Shown here: positions 1 through 8,219 of the stretch, piece by piece
How positions within the stretch are numbered: the first letter of the stretch is position 1
Layout of the letters: the number at the start of each line of letters is the position of its first letter
Assembly: GCA_902764015.1 (NCBI GenBank)
Contig: CACWUH010000003.1
Location: 1 to 38,615 of the forward strand
Length of the DNA stretch: 38,615 nt
Direction: 5' to 3'
From: an uncultured Methanobrevibacter sp.
Lineage (GTDB): Archaea; Methanobacteriota; Methanobacteria; Methanobacteriales; Methanobacteriaceae
Notes under the pieces: model-generated
The model's input: only the letters and a program-made list of their open reading frames with translations
What the model was told of the DNA's origin: nothing
Databases searched by the model: none
Translations under genes and position numbers: made by a program

Positions 1-2
1 AT

Positions 3-1013
3 ATCCAAAAGAAACTCAAGGAATTCGACCTGGAAGTGGATTTCGAATTGAAAAAGGGTTGTTTGGGTATTCTCGGCCCTTCAGGCTGCGGCAAGAGTAT
101 GACCTTGAAATCAATTGCAGGCATAGTAAATCCGGATAAGGGCGTTGTTAGCTTGACCACAGATGAGGAGATGGTCTATTTTGATTCTTCAAAAAAGATC
201 AATTTGAAGCCTCAAAAGAGAAATGTGGGATACCTCTTTCAGAATTATGCCTTGTTTCCAAACATGACCGTTGAGGAAAATGTCGCTATAGGCCTTTCCA
301 AAGACGATGATGAAAAGAGAGCCTCCGAAATGATCAAGCGCTTTCGTCTGGAAGGCTTGGAAAAGAGATACCCAAGGCAACTGTCCGGAGGCCAGCAGCA
401 GAGGGTTGCTCTAGCCCGTATATTGGCGTACGGTCCTGATGTGATTCTCTTGGATGAGCCATTCAGTGCCATGGATTCCCACCTTAAAGAGCAGCTGCGT
501 ATAGAGCTTGTCAATATGCTGAAGGATTTCGACGGGTTTTCCGTTCTTGTCACCCATGACCGTGACGAGGCATTCCAGTTCTGTGATGAGCTGATACTGT
601 TGGATGAGGGTAAAGTCATCGCGAAAGGAGCCACCCATGAGGTATTCGAAAATCCCGGAAGGGTTCAGGTTGCAAGGCTTACCGGATGCAAGAACATCTC
701 AAAAATAGAAATGATTGATGAATATCATCTCAAGTCACTTGACTGGGGAGTCGAATTCGAAGTTTCCGAAAGGATTTCTCCCAACATCACCCATATCGGA
801 ATAAGGGCGCATGATTTTTCTCCTGCAGAAAAGGATGACTTGAATGTGATTGATGCTGCAGATTCAACCAAACTGGAAAAGCCTTTCGAATGGGAGATAA
901 CCTTGGCAAATGGTTTGTGGTGGAAATGCGACAAGCAGATTCATGAGCATGAGTTTGAGATTCCAGATTATCTGAAAGTTGATCCTAAGGACATAATCCT
1001 GTTGGAGGAGTAG
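3..1013 (+). CDS. modC: Molybdate ABC transporter ATP-binding protein, 5' end outside window
   Basis: Hydrolyses ATP at the inner face of the membrane to power molybdate (possibly tungstate) import. All ABC motifs are visible: Walker A GPSGCGKS, Q-loop region LFQNYALFPNMTVEENV, signature LSGGQQQR, Walker B VILLDEP and the switch histidine in VTHD. A C-terminal tail of about 100 residues is consistent with the short regulatory domain of the ModC group. The segment KINLKPQKRNVGYLFQNYALF is typical of ModC proteins also found in Clostridia. The frame is open to the left edge, so the first codons (reading IQKKLKEFDLEVDF) belong to the same protein. The GTG at 36 is internal and would leave too little sequence before Walker A; the real start is upstream. 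The permease and binding-protein genes are presumably upstream too. Substrate choice between molybdate and tungstate cannot be settled here. Confidence 0.85.
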   Translation: MQKKLKEFDLEVDFELKKGCLGILGPSGCGKSMTLKSIAGIVNPDKGVVSLTTDEEMVYFDSSKKINLKPQKRNVGYLFQNYALFPNMTVEENVAIGLSKDDDEKRASEMIKRFRLEGLEKRYPRQLSGGQQQRVALARILAYGPDVILLDEPFSAMDSHLKEQLRIELVNMLKDFDGFSVLVTHDRDEAFQFCDELILLDEGKVIAKGATHEVFENPGRVQVARLTGCKNISKIEMIDEYHLKSLDWGVEFEVSERISPNITHIGIRAHDFSPAEKDDLNVIDAADSTKLEKPFEWEITLANGLWWKCDKQIHEHEFEIPDYLKVDPKDIILLEE

Positions 1014-1017
1014 GTTT

Positions 1018-1554
1018 CTAATATTTGAAGCAATCTTCCTGATGGTTGTCAATCACTCCGATGGATTCGAGATAGGAGTAGATTATTGTCGGGCCAACGA
1101 ATTTCATTCCTCTTTTTTTCAAATCCTTTGAAATGGTCTTCGACAAATCGGATTCGGTTAAAAATTCTGCCTTTATGATTTCGCCATTCGTAAATCTCCA
1201 GATGTATTCGTCAAAGCTTCCAAATTCTTTTTGAATTTCGATAAATACTTGGGCATTGTTTATTGCCGAGGTGATTTTGCCCTTATGGCGGATGATGCCT
1301 TCGTTCAGCCGAAGCTCCTCAACCTTGTCGTCATCATAGTTGGCCACCTTTTCAACGTCAAAGTCATCGAAGGCCTCCTTGAAGTTTTCACGCTTTTTGA
1401 GTATTGTAATCCAAGATAATCCTGCCTGAAATGACTCCAAAACAAGCATCTCAAACAGCATCCTGTCATCATGGGTCGGAACTCCCCATTCCTCGTCGTG
1501 ATACCGTATATAGATTTCATCGTTTCCTGCCCATGTGCATCGATTTTCTGTCAT
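1018..1554 (-). CDS. tag: DNA-3-methyladenine glycosylase I
   Basis: Removes 3-methyladenine from alkylated DNA, the first step of base excision repair. The start NRCTW, the HDEEWGVP segment, LFEMLVLESFQAGLSW and the C-terminal H-x3-C (HQEDC) are hallmarks of Tag. In E. coli Tag a zinc is held by Cys4, His17, His175 and Cys179; an N-terminal Cys and His plus the terminal H-x3-C pair are all present here. I chose the ATG at 1554 (MTENRCTW) over one seven codons upstream because the family begins just before the zinc cysteine, and a TATA-like CTATTTAA about 28 bases upstream fits a leaderless message from there. It converges on modC with a gap of only four bases, so the two transcripts must run into each other. 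Bacterial-type gene, a possible ancient transfer. Confidence 0.9.
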   Translation of the reverse strand: MTENRCTWAGNDEIYIRYHDEEWGVPTHDDRMLFEMLVLESFQAGLSWITILKKRENFKEAFDDFDVEKVANYDDDKVEELRLNEGIIRHKGKITSAINNAQVFIEIQKEFGSFDEYIWRFTNGEIIKAEFLTESDLSKTISKDLKKRGMKFVGPTIIYSYLESIGVIDNHQEDCFKY

Positions 1555-1750
1555 GAGAATAATTATTATTGACATTGCTTAAATAGTTATTTCAAATCTT
1601 TTTTTGGTGTGTGCATTTTCCTTTGATGTGAATTTTAGGAAAAAACACGACATTTTTCTTAGATTCTTTAAGAATCTTGGAATATATTTCAAAAACCAAC
1701 ATATTAATTAAGTATCTACTATAAAATAATATAAAGAGGAGAGTATTGCT

Positions 1751-2890
1751 ATGACTAAAATAGGTATGGGAATGATGAGGCTTCCGCTTCTGGATCAAAA
1801 TGACCAGACAAGCATTGACTATGAAATGGTAAACGAGATGGTGGATGCATACATGGATGCAGGATTCAACCATTTTGACACTGCATTCGTCTACCATGAA
1901 GGCGTTGGCGAGCCGGCATTCAAGAAATGCGTTGTTGACAGGTATCCTCGCGATGCATATAAGATTGCCACAAAACTGCCGTTGTTTGTAATCACAGAGG
2001 AATCGCAGCTTGAGCCTTTGTTTGCAAAGCAGCTCGAGGACTGCGGTGTGGACTATTTTGACTATTACATGCTGCACAATGTAAGCGGGTTTACAGAAAA
2101 CGCTTGGAAAAATGTTGATTTGTACTCATTCATAGAAAGGAAAAAGCAAGAAGGCAAAATCCGGCATATCGGACTGTCCACCCACGGAAATTCCGAATTT
2201 TTAGAAGAGATTTTGTTCGAGCATCCTGAATTGGAATTTGTCCTTCTTCAAATCAATTATCTTGACTGGGAGGATGAAAATATCGAGTCAAGAAAATGTT
2301 TGGAGGTTGCAAGAAAATATGGTAAGCAGGTAATGATTATGGAGCCCTACAAGGGAGGATTTCTGGCCGATGTTCCTGAAGACGCCGAAAAGTTGATGAA
2401 GGACTATAATCCCGACAGGTCAATAGTCTCATGGGCTATGAGATTTGTGGCCAATCTGGATGTATGTGTTGTCCTAACCGGCGCAAGCACATTGGAACAG
2501 GTTGAAAATAACATTGAGGAGTTCAAAAATGCGGACCCGTTGAATGATGAGGAGATGGAAATCCTTGAAAGTGTTTCACAAATCATCAACGACAACATCA
2601 CCGTGGACTGCACAAAATGCAGGTATTGCGTCGATTCATGCACTGAAGAGATTGATATTGCAAGGCTGTTTGATTTATACAACAAGCATAAGCTTCTTGA
2701 TATTGATCAGTGGACGCCCCATGGAAATGCCTATCTGAACTATTCCAAGCTTGATGGTGTGGGAATAGCTTCCGATTGCATTGAATGTGAAGCATGCCTT
2801 GAGGAATGCCCTCAAAAAATCAATATCCCTGAAGTTCTCAAGGATGTTGCAAAAACTTTTGAAACCGAAATCTATGGATTCACAGAATAA
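1751..2890 (+). CDS. Aldo/keto reductase with C-terminal 2x[4Fe-4S] ferredoxin-like domain
   Basis: NAD(P)-type aldo/keto reductase barrel (residues about 1-265) joined to an iron-sulfur tail. The catalytic tetrad is readable as Asp43 and Tyr48 (in HFDTAFVY), Lys75 (TKLP) and His109 (MLHN). The tail carries Cys287, 290, 293 and 297, then Cys343, 346, 349 and 353 (second cluster CIECEACLEECP), enough for two [4Fe-4S] clusters. This layout is common in clostridia and methanogens, where the enzyme may take electrons from ferredoxin; the substrate is unknown. The ATG follows a clear AGAGGAGAG ribosome site, and an upstream TATA-like ACTATAAAATAA marks its own promoter, divergent from tag. Monocistronic: a T-run and a new promoter follow before the NAC gene. 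Confidence 0.9.
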   Translation: MTKIGMGMMRLPLLDQNDQTSIDYEMVNEMVDAYMDAGFNHFDTAFVYHEGVGEPAFKKCVVDRYPRDAYKIATKLPLFVITEESQLEPLFAKQLEDCGVDYFDYYMLHNVSGFTENAWKNVDLYSFIERKKQEGKIRHIGLSTHGNSEFLEEILFEHPELEFVLLQINYLDWEDENIESRKCLEVARKYGKQVMIMEPYKGGFLADVPEDAEKLMKDYNPDRSIVSWAMRFVANLDVCVVLTGASTLEQVENNIEEFKNADPLNDEEMEILESVSQIINDNITVDCTKCRYCVDSCTEEIDIARLFDLYNKHKLLDIDQWTPHGNAYLNYSKLDGVGIASDCIECEACLEECPQKINIPEVLKDVAKTFETEIYGFTE

Positions 2891-2972
2891 TCCATATTTT
2901 TTTAATTTAAGTAATCTTTAATAACAATTAATTATATATTTATAAATAGTTAATTTATTGAAGGTTTTTAAC

Positions 2973-3323
2973 ATGATACCTGGTATGAATAAAAAACAAA
3001 TGAAGCAGATGGAAAGACAGATGAAAAAGATGGGCATGAAAATGGAGGATCTTCCAGGTGCCCTTGAAGTCATCATCCGTTTTGAAGATAAGGAATTGAT
3101 TATAGACAATCCTAGCGTTAGTTTAATGAATGTGATGGGTCAGGAAACCTACCAGATTGAAGGAAAGGCTCGTGAAGTTGAATTGGAATATGAAATTGAA
3201 ATTCCAGATGAGGATGTTGAAATGGTGGCCAACAGCGCAGGAGTTTCCCAAGACGAAGCAAGGCAGGCCCTAGAGGAATGTAAAGGGGACCTTGCAGAAG
3301 CCATCATGAAATTGAACCAATAG
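2973..3323 (+). CDS. nac: Nascent polypeptide-associated complex protein (archaeal NAC)
   Basis: Ribosome-bound homodimeric chaperone that contacts emerging polypeptides. The N-terminus is a Met/Lys-rich helix (KKQMKQMERQMKKMGMKM), followed by the NAC beta domain (VIIRFEDKELIIDNPSVSLMNVMGQETYQIEG) and a C-terminal UBA domain (DVEMVANSAGVSQDEARQALEECKGDLAEAIMKL), the standard archaeal order. At 116 residues the length is normal. ATG 2973 is preferred over an upstream in-frame TTG because homologues begin MxPG, and GAAGG lies eight bases upstream. A TATA-like stretch (ATATATTTATAAATA) sits about 30 bases before the start. The phosphoesterase gene follows after five bases, so the two are probably co-transcribed. 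Confidence 0.95.
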   Translation: MIPGMNKKQMKQMERQMKKMGMKMEDLPGALEVIIRFEDKELIIDNPSVSLMNVMGQETYQIEGKAREVELEYEIEIPDEDVEMVANSAGVSQDEARQALEECKGDLAEAIMKLNQ

Positions 3324-3328
3324 ATAAC

Positions 3329-4072
3329 ATGACATTAATTGCACACATTTCCGATTTGCATATATCAAACGCGACATTTGATGAAGAGATGTTCCTTGCT
3401 GCAGTGGCCGAAATCAATAGCTTGCAGCCGGATATGGTGATATTGACCGGAGACATTACCGAAAACGGCTATTATGTGGAGTTTGAACAGGCAACAAAAT
3501 ATCTGGAAATGTTTGAAGCTCCATTGTTTGCAGTCCCTGGAAACCATGATGCCCGTAATCTTGGCTATCAAACATTTGAAGAGTTAATTGGTGAAAAGAG
3601 CTGGAAACTGACAATGGATGGCAATTTCACAGTGATGGGACTTGACAGCAGCTCTCCGGATGAGGACAAGGGCCATGTCGGAACCCCTCAGCACATGTGG
3701 CTGGAGCACCAGTTGGATGAATGTGTGATTAACGAAAATTTCTCAATTGTTGCCCTGCACCATCATGTTGTGCCGATTCCTCAGACTGGGCGTGAACGCA
3801 ACGTATTGTCCGATGCAGGAGATATCCTGAAAACCCTGACAACCCATGAGGTCGATTTGGTTCTCTCGGGACACAAGCATGTTCCAAACATCTGGAAGAT
3901 AAACGAAACCGTTATAGTCAATGCGGGCTCACTTTCTTCCATAAAACTCAGGGGAAAGAACAAAAACTCATATAACGTTTATAACATCTCAGATACTGAA
4001 ATTGAGATTTATCTAAATGAAGTGAAAGGCGAAAGATTTCTGTTTGGAAAATATCCAAGGAATGTAATATAA
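3329..4072 (+). CDS. Calcineurin-like metallophosphoesterase (CpdA/3',5'-cNMP phosphodiesterase type)
   Basis: Predicted dimetal phosphodiesterase. Motifs in order: HISDLH (Asp9, His11), TGDITENG (Asp42), GNHDAR (Asn72, His73), the ALHHHVVP histidines and SGHKHV. This is the CpdA-like class III cyclic-nucleotide phosphodiesterase arrangement, although many members act on other phosphodiesters. At 247 residues it is a single domain with no signal peptide or membrane segment, so it should be cytosolic. It starts five bases after NAC and so likely shares its promoter. The next gene (NYN RNase) has its own TATA-rich spacer at 4073-4135. The position beside a cyclase-like gene makes a nucleotide substrate attractive, but that is inference. 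Confidence 0.85.
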   Translation: MTLIAHISDLHISNATFDEEMFLAAVAEINSLQPDMVILTGDITENGYYVEFEQATKYLEMFEAPLFAVPGNHDARNLGYQTFEELIGEKSWKLTMDGNFTVMGLDSSSPDEDKGHVGTPQHMWLEHQLDECVINENFSIVALHHHVVPIPQTGRERNVLSDAGDILKTLTTHEVDLVLSGHKHVPNIWKINETVIVNAGSLSSIKLRGKNKNSYNVYNISDTEIEIYLNEVKGERFLFGKYPRNVI

Positions 4073-4135
4073 ATTAAATTTAAATATAAGAATAAAATAT
4101 ATATAATAAACTGAATTGAATTTTTAGGTGATATT

Positions 4136-5161
4136 ATGAAAGTGGTCGTAGATGCTTCTAATGTAGCTCATCATGTTAAAAACCAAAGTGGGCAACCTCA
4201 GATGTCCAATATTCTTGCCGCTGTTAAAGCATTGGAAGAAAGTGAAGATGAATTTGTAATTATTGCTGATGCATCACTTCGTCATGATATTGATGATAAG
4301 GAAAAATTTGCAAAATTGCTGGAAAGCGATAACGTGGAAGAAGTTCCGGCCGGAAATGATGCAGATCATTTCATATTGGAAATTGCAACCCGTGAAAAAG
4401 CTAAGGTCTTATCAAATGATAAATTCAGAGATTATGCTGCTGAATTCAGAAACATCGCTTCAATGAGGATACCATTTATAATAGACCATGGCAGGCTCAC
4501 GTTTGGAAAACCAAAAAAACCTAAAAAGGACAAAAACATCCTACAACATATTTGTGATGAAATTATCAAGGAATTGAACTTTAAAAAATGGGAAATCTAC
4601 ACCGGCAAGGAAGGTTTGGAAATTTCCCCATTAAACATAGCCAAACAGGCCATCATTCGTATCGACAATGAGAATAACGCAGAATCCAGACTGGAGAACA
4701 TATTTGCCAAAATACCTATGTTCAACAAGATTGTGGAAATGGTGGATGATGTGGAAATCGCCGCTCCATATGTTATTTTCGTATTGGTACATCCTAAAGA
4801 TTATAAGATTGCCGTTAAAAACGCAGGCAATATCTCAGTTACCGTTGCAGACAGATTAGGCCTTGAGAAAAAACCTCTAATCGCTGTAAGAAATGACTTG
4901 TTTACAAAACCGGGAACTTTCGAGCTGAACATCCTGCTTGCAGATGAAGTCACTGAAACTGCACCATATAACGTTCTTGTGCGCGTAAGTGAACATGATG
5001 AGGTGTTCATCAAAAGAAATTCCAGAAACATTGCAAGCACCATCGCTGGAAGACTCGGATCCTGGAAATTCCCGTTCGTATCCGTAAAGCCTGACATGTT
5101 TTTAGAAAAACCTGGAGACTTTGAAATAGAGCTTGAAAAAGGGGGAGACCTAGATGGTTAA
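4136..5161 (+). CDS. NYN/Zc3h12a-like (PIN-fold) ribonuclease with duplicated C-terminal domain
   Basis: Probable metal-dependent RNase. The first ~125 residues show a PIN-like NYN pattern: VVDASNVAHH (Asp6, Asn9), IIADAS (Asp45), NDADHFIL (Asp75, Asp77) and VLSNDKFRDY (Asn94, Asp95). A lysine-rich linker (residues 125-133) follows, then a helical segment, then two copies of a ~57-residue unit: 211-266 and 277-333. These share PY..x.V.V, NI..T.A.RLG, .KP..F and F.LEKPG/FTKPG-like blocks. I do not recognise the repeat; it could bind ligand or RNA. Start ATG follows TAGGTGATATT. The gene overlaps the next by eight bases, implying coupled translation with the GGDD-domain membrane protein. The RNase class is fairly secure; substrate and regulation are not. 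Confidence 0.75.
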   Translation: MKVVVDASNVAHHVKNQSGQPQMSNILAAVKALEESEDEFVIIADASLRHDIDDKEKFAKLLESDNVEEVPAGNDADHFILEIATREKAKVLSNDKFRDYAAEFRNIASMRIPFIIDHGRLTFGKPKKPKKDKNILQHICDEIIKELNFKKWEIYTGKEGLEISPLNIAKQAIIRIDNENNAESRLENIFAKIPMFNKIVEMVDDVEIAAPYVIFVLVHPKDYKIAVKNAGNISVTVADRLGLEKKPLIAVRNDLFTKPGTFELNILLADEVTETAPYNVLVRVSEHDEVFIKRNSRNIASTIAGRLGSWKFPFVSVKPDMFLEKPGDFEIELEKGGDLDG

Positions 5162-6356
5162 TAGCTTAACTAAGACGTTTATCCGACTCACCACCAAGCT
5201 CAATCCGATTGCAGTCGGAACAAAATTTTTTCCAACAAATTCATTGGAAACCGAGTATGTAGAACTATTCAATTATACTCAAACCATTCTATTTGAACTT
5301 GAAAAGGCTGAAATCACATCCGATACCATCTTACAAAATCTTATCCGTGATGTGGGGGCCGAAAACCTTCCGAAGGACTACACTTTCCATGAACTGAAAC
5401 CTGCAGAAAATAGGATTGAAGAATATGCATTGGTAAGTAACATTATCATGGGCAGTGACCGTTATTTTTACATTGAACTTCCCCATCCTTCCCGCTTGAT
5501 TGATATTTTTGTTAAAATCATTCAAAACGAAAAGGGAGAGATTGTGGAAAAGACAGCTACAGAACTGGTTGCCAAGATGCTGAGCAAAAACGATGCCATT
5601 CGTGTAGCTATTGAACTGATAGGAATCGGGTTGTCCGAGGGAATACAGGTAATTTCAGCTGTGGGAATGACCGGTGCCGCTTCAATTGAAAGGGCAATTC
5701 ACTATACTCAGAGTGTCGGAAGCTTTCCGGGGATTGCATTTACCAAATTGGGCGGAGAATATGCATTGGTATTTGATTCACCTTTCCTGCTTCAGGAATC
5801 AAGGCCGGTCGATTTGGAAAATTATCTCTTCATTGACTTGATTGATTCCACTAAATTCATTAACAAAAATGGAAGGAATCAATTGGTGGAATTAATGACT
5901 GGCATTAAGAATTTCATCGAAAATGAATGTGATGGTGAACTTGAAGGCTACAGGGAAGGTGGGGATGATTTCATTGCGAAATTCCCATCAAAAGATTTGG
6001 CGATTCGTGCGGGACTTGATGCCGCTTGGTTTGCCCTAGATAATGGTGCAAAAATCAGGGCGGGCGTTGGAAGAAGCAGACGTGAAGCAGGTGAGAGGGC
6101 CCAGCTTGTAGATGATTTGGATTCGGCTGCTCCATTGTCACTAGTTGTTTTTGAATTGGCCAACGGTTTGTATGCTTACAATATTCCGTCAGAATTTACA
6201 AGAACCCTGATTAATTTGGTGGAAAATGAAAAGCCAAAATTGATTGGTGTATTCGCATTCGTATTCATATTTGCCTATGTGATGTCAATTTTGGGACTCG
6301 GAATGTTCAGTTTCATCGGGGTTATTTTAGCCCTTGTTTATGCGATTATCACTTAA
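5154..6356 (+). CDS. Tail-anchored protein with GGDD (palm/class III cyclase-like) domain
   Basis: Not a family I can name. Residues 1-215 are a soluble region of unknown fold. Residues 224-320 resemble nucleotide cyclase/GGDEF palm domains: a hydrophobic strand with paired aspartates, YLFIDLIDSTKF (Asp228, Asp231), then EGYREGGDDFIAKF (GGDD at 269-272), the position of the second metal site, then KIRAGVGRSRREAGERAQ, like the late strand/helix of GGDEF, mCpol and Cas10 palms. Two hydrophobic segments (about 363-382 and 384-399) end the protein and would anchor it with the catalytic part in the cytosol. The GGDD loop and aspartates suggest activity rather than decay. Start ATG 5154 lies behind GGGGGAG and overlaps the NYN RNase gene. 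Alternatives: a degenerate cyclase used as a sensor. Confidence 0.6.
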   Translation: MVNSLTKTFIRLTTKLNPIAVGTKFFPTNSLETEYVELFNYTQTILFELEKAEITSDTILQNLIRDVGAENLPKDYTFHELKPAENRIEEYALVSNIIMGSDRYFYIELPHPSRLIDIFVKIIQNEKGEIVEKTATELVAKMLSKNDAIRVAIELIGIGLSEGIQVISAVGMTGAASIERAIHYTQSVGSFPGIAFTKLGGEYALVFDSPFLLQESRPVDLENYLFIDLIDSTKFINKNGRNQLVELMTGIKNFIENECDGELEGYREGGDDFIAKFPSKDLAIRAGLDAAWFALDNGAKIRAGVGRSRREAGERAQLVDDLDSAAPLSLVVFELANGLYAYNIPSEFTRTLINLVENEKPKLIGVFAFVFIFAYVMSILGLGMFSFIGVILALVYAIIT

Positions 6357-6377
6357 TGAATTAAGACGAGAAAGACC

Positions 6378-6794
6378 ATGAGACGAAAAAAAGACGATAA
6401 AAGAGTTTTAAGATCAGGAAATGGTCGTCAAAATACTTCCAAAAGAAAATTCAGAAGAAATAAAAATAAGTTCAACAGTCGTCCGCCTCTGCCTAGGAAC
6501 CAAAGGAATAGGATGCCTAAAACACCTAGAAGAAGTAGCGGAGCTCTCATGTTCATAGTGATACTTGCATTGGTGGCATTTGTCATAGGTGCCGGAATGG
6601 GTGTTTCTTTAAGTTTTGATGATGGCAGCGGTGGCGGCCAGGATCATTTTGAAAACGTGACTGAAGAAATGACCAAAAACGTAAACAACTCCAGTGTCGT
6701 TTTTGACATTGAAACCGATGGAATTGACTATAATGAAAATGGGTCTTCACAACTCAATTCGCAGTATTTGAAGTCTAATGAAGAAGAAACGTGA
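6378..6794 (+). CDS. Single-pass membrane protein with Arg/Lys-rich cytosolic head
   Basis: Unrecognised. Residues 1-54 are very basic and proline-containing (RRKKDDKR, KRKFRRNKNKF, PPLPRNQRNR), residues about 55-79 form one transmembrane helix (ALMFIVILALVAFVIGAGMG), and the rest is acidic and Asn/Ser-rich, ending in EEET. By the positive-inside rule the basic head is cytosolic and the acidic tail external. A basic, proline-rich disordered head could bind RNA or the ribosome. It lies 21 bases after the GGDD protein and its stop touches argJ, so it belongs to the same operon. Ribosome site is weak (GACGAGAAAG). No known domain seen. Confidence 0.7.
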   Translation: MRRKKDDKRVLRSGNGRQNTSKRKFRRNKNKFNSRPPLPRNQRNRMPKTPRRSSGALMFIVILALVAFVIGAGMGVSLSFDDGSGGGQDHFENVTEEMTKNVNNSSVVFDIETDGIDYNENGSSQLNSQYLKSNEEET

Positions 6795-6799
6795 TTTTT

Positions 6800-8023
6800 A
6801 TGAATTTCATTAAGGAACTTGATGGAGGATTTTCAGTAATTGAAAATCTTAATGTATCAGGAGCTCGTGAAGGAAAATATGGTGTGAGCATAATTGTTTC
6901 ACCGAACAGCACCGCATCTGCGGTTTTTACTTCAAATAAGGTAGTTGCTGCTCCTGTTAAGTATACTCAGAATGTTTTGAAAAAAGGCATTATTTCAGCT
7001 GTTTTTGTTAACAGTGGCAATGCCAACTGTTTTACAGGCGAGCAAGGATTTAAGGACTGTGAGACATTGGTCGAATTGGTGTCCAAGGATTTGAAGATAC
7101 CAAAGGATGAAATAGCAATCTCTTCAACTGGTGTAATCGGCCGTGAAATGCCTATAGACATTATTTCCAAAGTGGCTTATGAATCATTGTCAAAGCTTGG
7201 AAACAATCCGGAAAACTCACTTGCGGCTGCAAAGGCCATCATGACAACAGATACATTTCCAAAGGAATGTGCAGTTGAAGTCACATTGACAACCGGCGAA
7301 ACAGTTAGGATTGCGGGAATTACAAAAGGAAGCGGAATGATTGCTCCAAATATGGGCACCATGCTTTCATTTATCGTAACCGATGCGGTTGTTCCTGCAG
7401 ATGAAATCAAAAAAGCGCTCCGGGCATCAGCAGACATTAGCTTCAACATGATTGTGGTCGATGGGGATGAAAGCACCAACGACACATGTCTTATGATGGC
7501 GAATGGTGCATCAGGAGTTGAAGTCGTAAAAGATGGAGAAATGGATTCAAACTTCCAGGAAGCCTTAAACTATGTGTGCATAGACCTTGCCAAAAAGATG
7601 GCCCGTGACGGCGAAGGCGCATCCAAATTCATCGAGGCCAATGTCAAAAATGCATTGAATGATGAGGATGCAAAGCTGGCCGCAAAATCAATCATATCCT
7701 CAAGCTTATTCAAGTCAGCGGTATTCGGAGGCGATCCGAACTGGGGAAGAATAGTCTCAGCAATCGGATATTCCGGATGTGAGTTGAACCCGGATATCGT
7801 GACAATATCCATTGCGGATGATATGGATGATGTAGATTTGGTCAAGAATGGTGAAATTTTGGCATTTGAAGACACGCCTTATCTTGAAAGGGCAGAAAAG
7901 ATAATGCAGTCAAAAAACATCACAGTCAATATCGACATGGATTTGGGCGATGGCGAAGCCACTGCATGGGGTTGTGATTTAACATATGATTATGTCAAAA
8001 TCAATGCTGAATACACCACTTAA
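6800..8023 (+). CDS. argJ: Bifunctional ornithine acetyltransferase/N-acetylglutamate synthase
   Basis: Transfers acetyl from N-acetylornithine to glutamate in the cyclic arginine pathway. ArgJ is made as a precursor that cleaves itself before a threonine; the site is readable as KGSGMIAPNMGTML, giving Thr187 as the new N-terminus and nucleophile (usual ATML, here GTML). Also typical are VNSGNANCFTG, STGVIGREMP, DGDESTNDT and the late GGDPNWGRI. Length 407 is normal. ATG 6800 is preferred to GTG 6791 because GTGAT from the overlap forms a ribosome site five bases before it. Last gene of the operon beginning at 4136. The partner argB is found about 11.5 kb downstream. Whether it also makes acetylglutamate from acetyl-CoA cannot be told from sequence. 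Confidence 0.95.
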   Translation: MNFIKELDGGFSVIENLNVSGAREGKYGVSIIVSPNSTASAVFTSNKVVAAPVKYTQNVLKKGIISAVFVNSGNANCFTGEQGFKDCETLVELVSKDLKIPKDEIAISSTGVIGREMPIDIISKVAYESLSKLGNNPENSLAAAKAIMTTDTFPKECAVEVTLTTGETVRIAGITKGSGMIAPNMGTMLSFIVTDAVVPADEIKKALRASADISFNMIVVDGDESTNDTCLMMANGASGVEVVKDGEMDSNFQEALNYVCIDLAKKMARDGEGASKFIEANVKNALNDEDAKLAAKSIISSSLFKSAVFGGDPNWGRIVSAIGYSGCELNPDIVTISIADDMDDVDLVKNGEILAFEDTPYLERAEKIMQSKNITVNIDMDLGDGEATAWGCDLTYDYVKINAEYTT

Positions 8024-8040
8024 AGAAAACCTTTAAATAT
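8022..8040 (+). promoter_or_regulatory. Strong archaeal promoter (BRE + TATA) for the 34-aa basic protein
   Basis: A purine-rich BRE (AAAGAAAAC) directly followed by CTTTAAATAT is a near-consensus methanogen promoter. Transcription would begin near 8062-8066, leaving a leader of about 50 bases before the ATG at 8114. Confidence 0.6.
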
Positions 8041-8113
8041 CTTGAAAACAAATATTTTTTTGTTATAGATTTAATTCTAATTTTGTAATGATAAATTTTA
8101 AGGAGGGTAAGAT

Positions 8114-8218
8114 ATGGCAAAAGTTAAAGGAACCAACAGAAGAACCAGACAAAAAAGAAGTTATACCAAACCTGGTAGTAAAAGAGGAAGGGGAGTAAAA
8201 CAAACCTGGAAAAAATAA
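8114..8218 (+). CDS. Very basic 34-residue protein, function unknown
   Basis: A short ORF that size filters miss: MAKVKGTNRRTRQK followed by KRSYTKPGSKRGRGV and QTWKK. About 40 percent of residues are Lys or Arg, with no acidic residue at all, so it very likely binds nucleic acid, for example rRNA. Reality is supported by a textbook AGGAGGGT site seven to eight bases before the ATG, a strong BRE/TATA promoter upstream and a T-rich stop region downstream (8227-8239). It is a separate transcription unit, between argJ and the methyltransferases. It does not match eL41 or eS30 as I remember them. Confidence 0.75.
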   Translation: MAKVKGTNRRTRQKRSYTKPGSKRGRGVKQTWKK

Positions 8219-8219
8219 T

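Noticed and set aside
36-1013. GTG at 36 as the start of modC
   Set aside because: The open frame extends to the window edge and the family has more sequence before Walker A.
1592-2077. 161-codon minus-strand frame over the aldo/keto reductase start
   Set aside because: Covers the divergent promoter region and the certain start of the reductase; translation is Cys/His/Ile noise without any domain.
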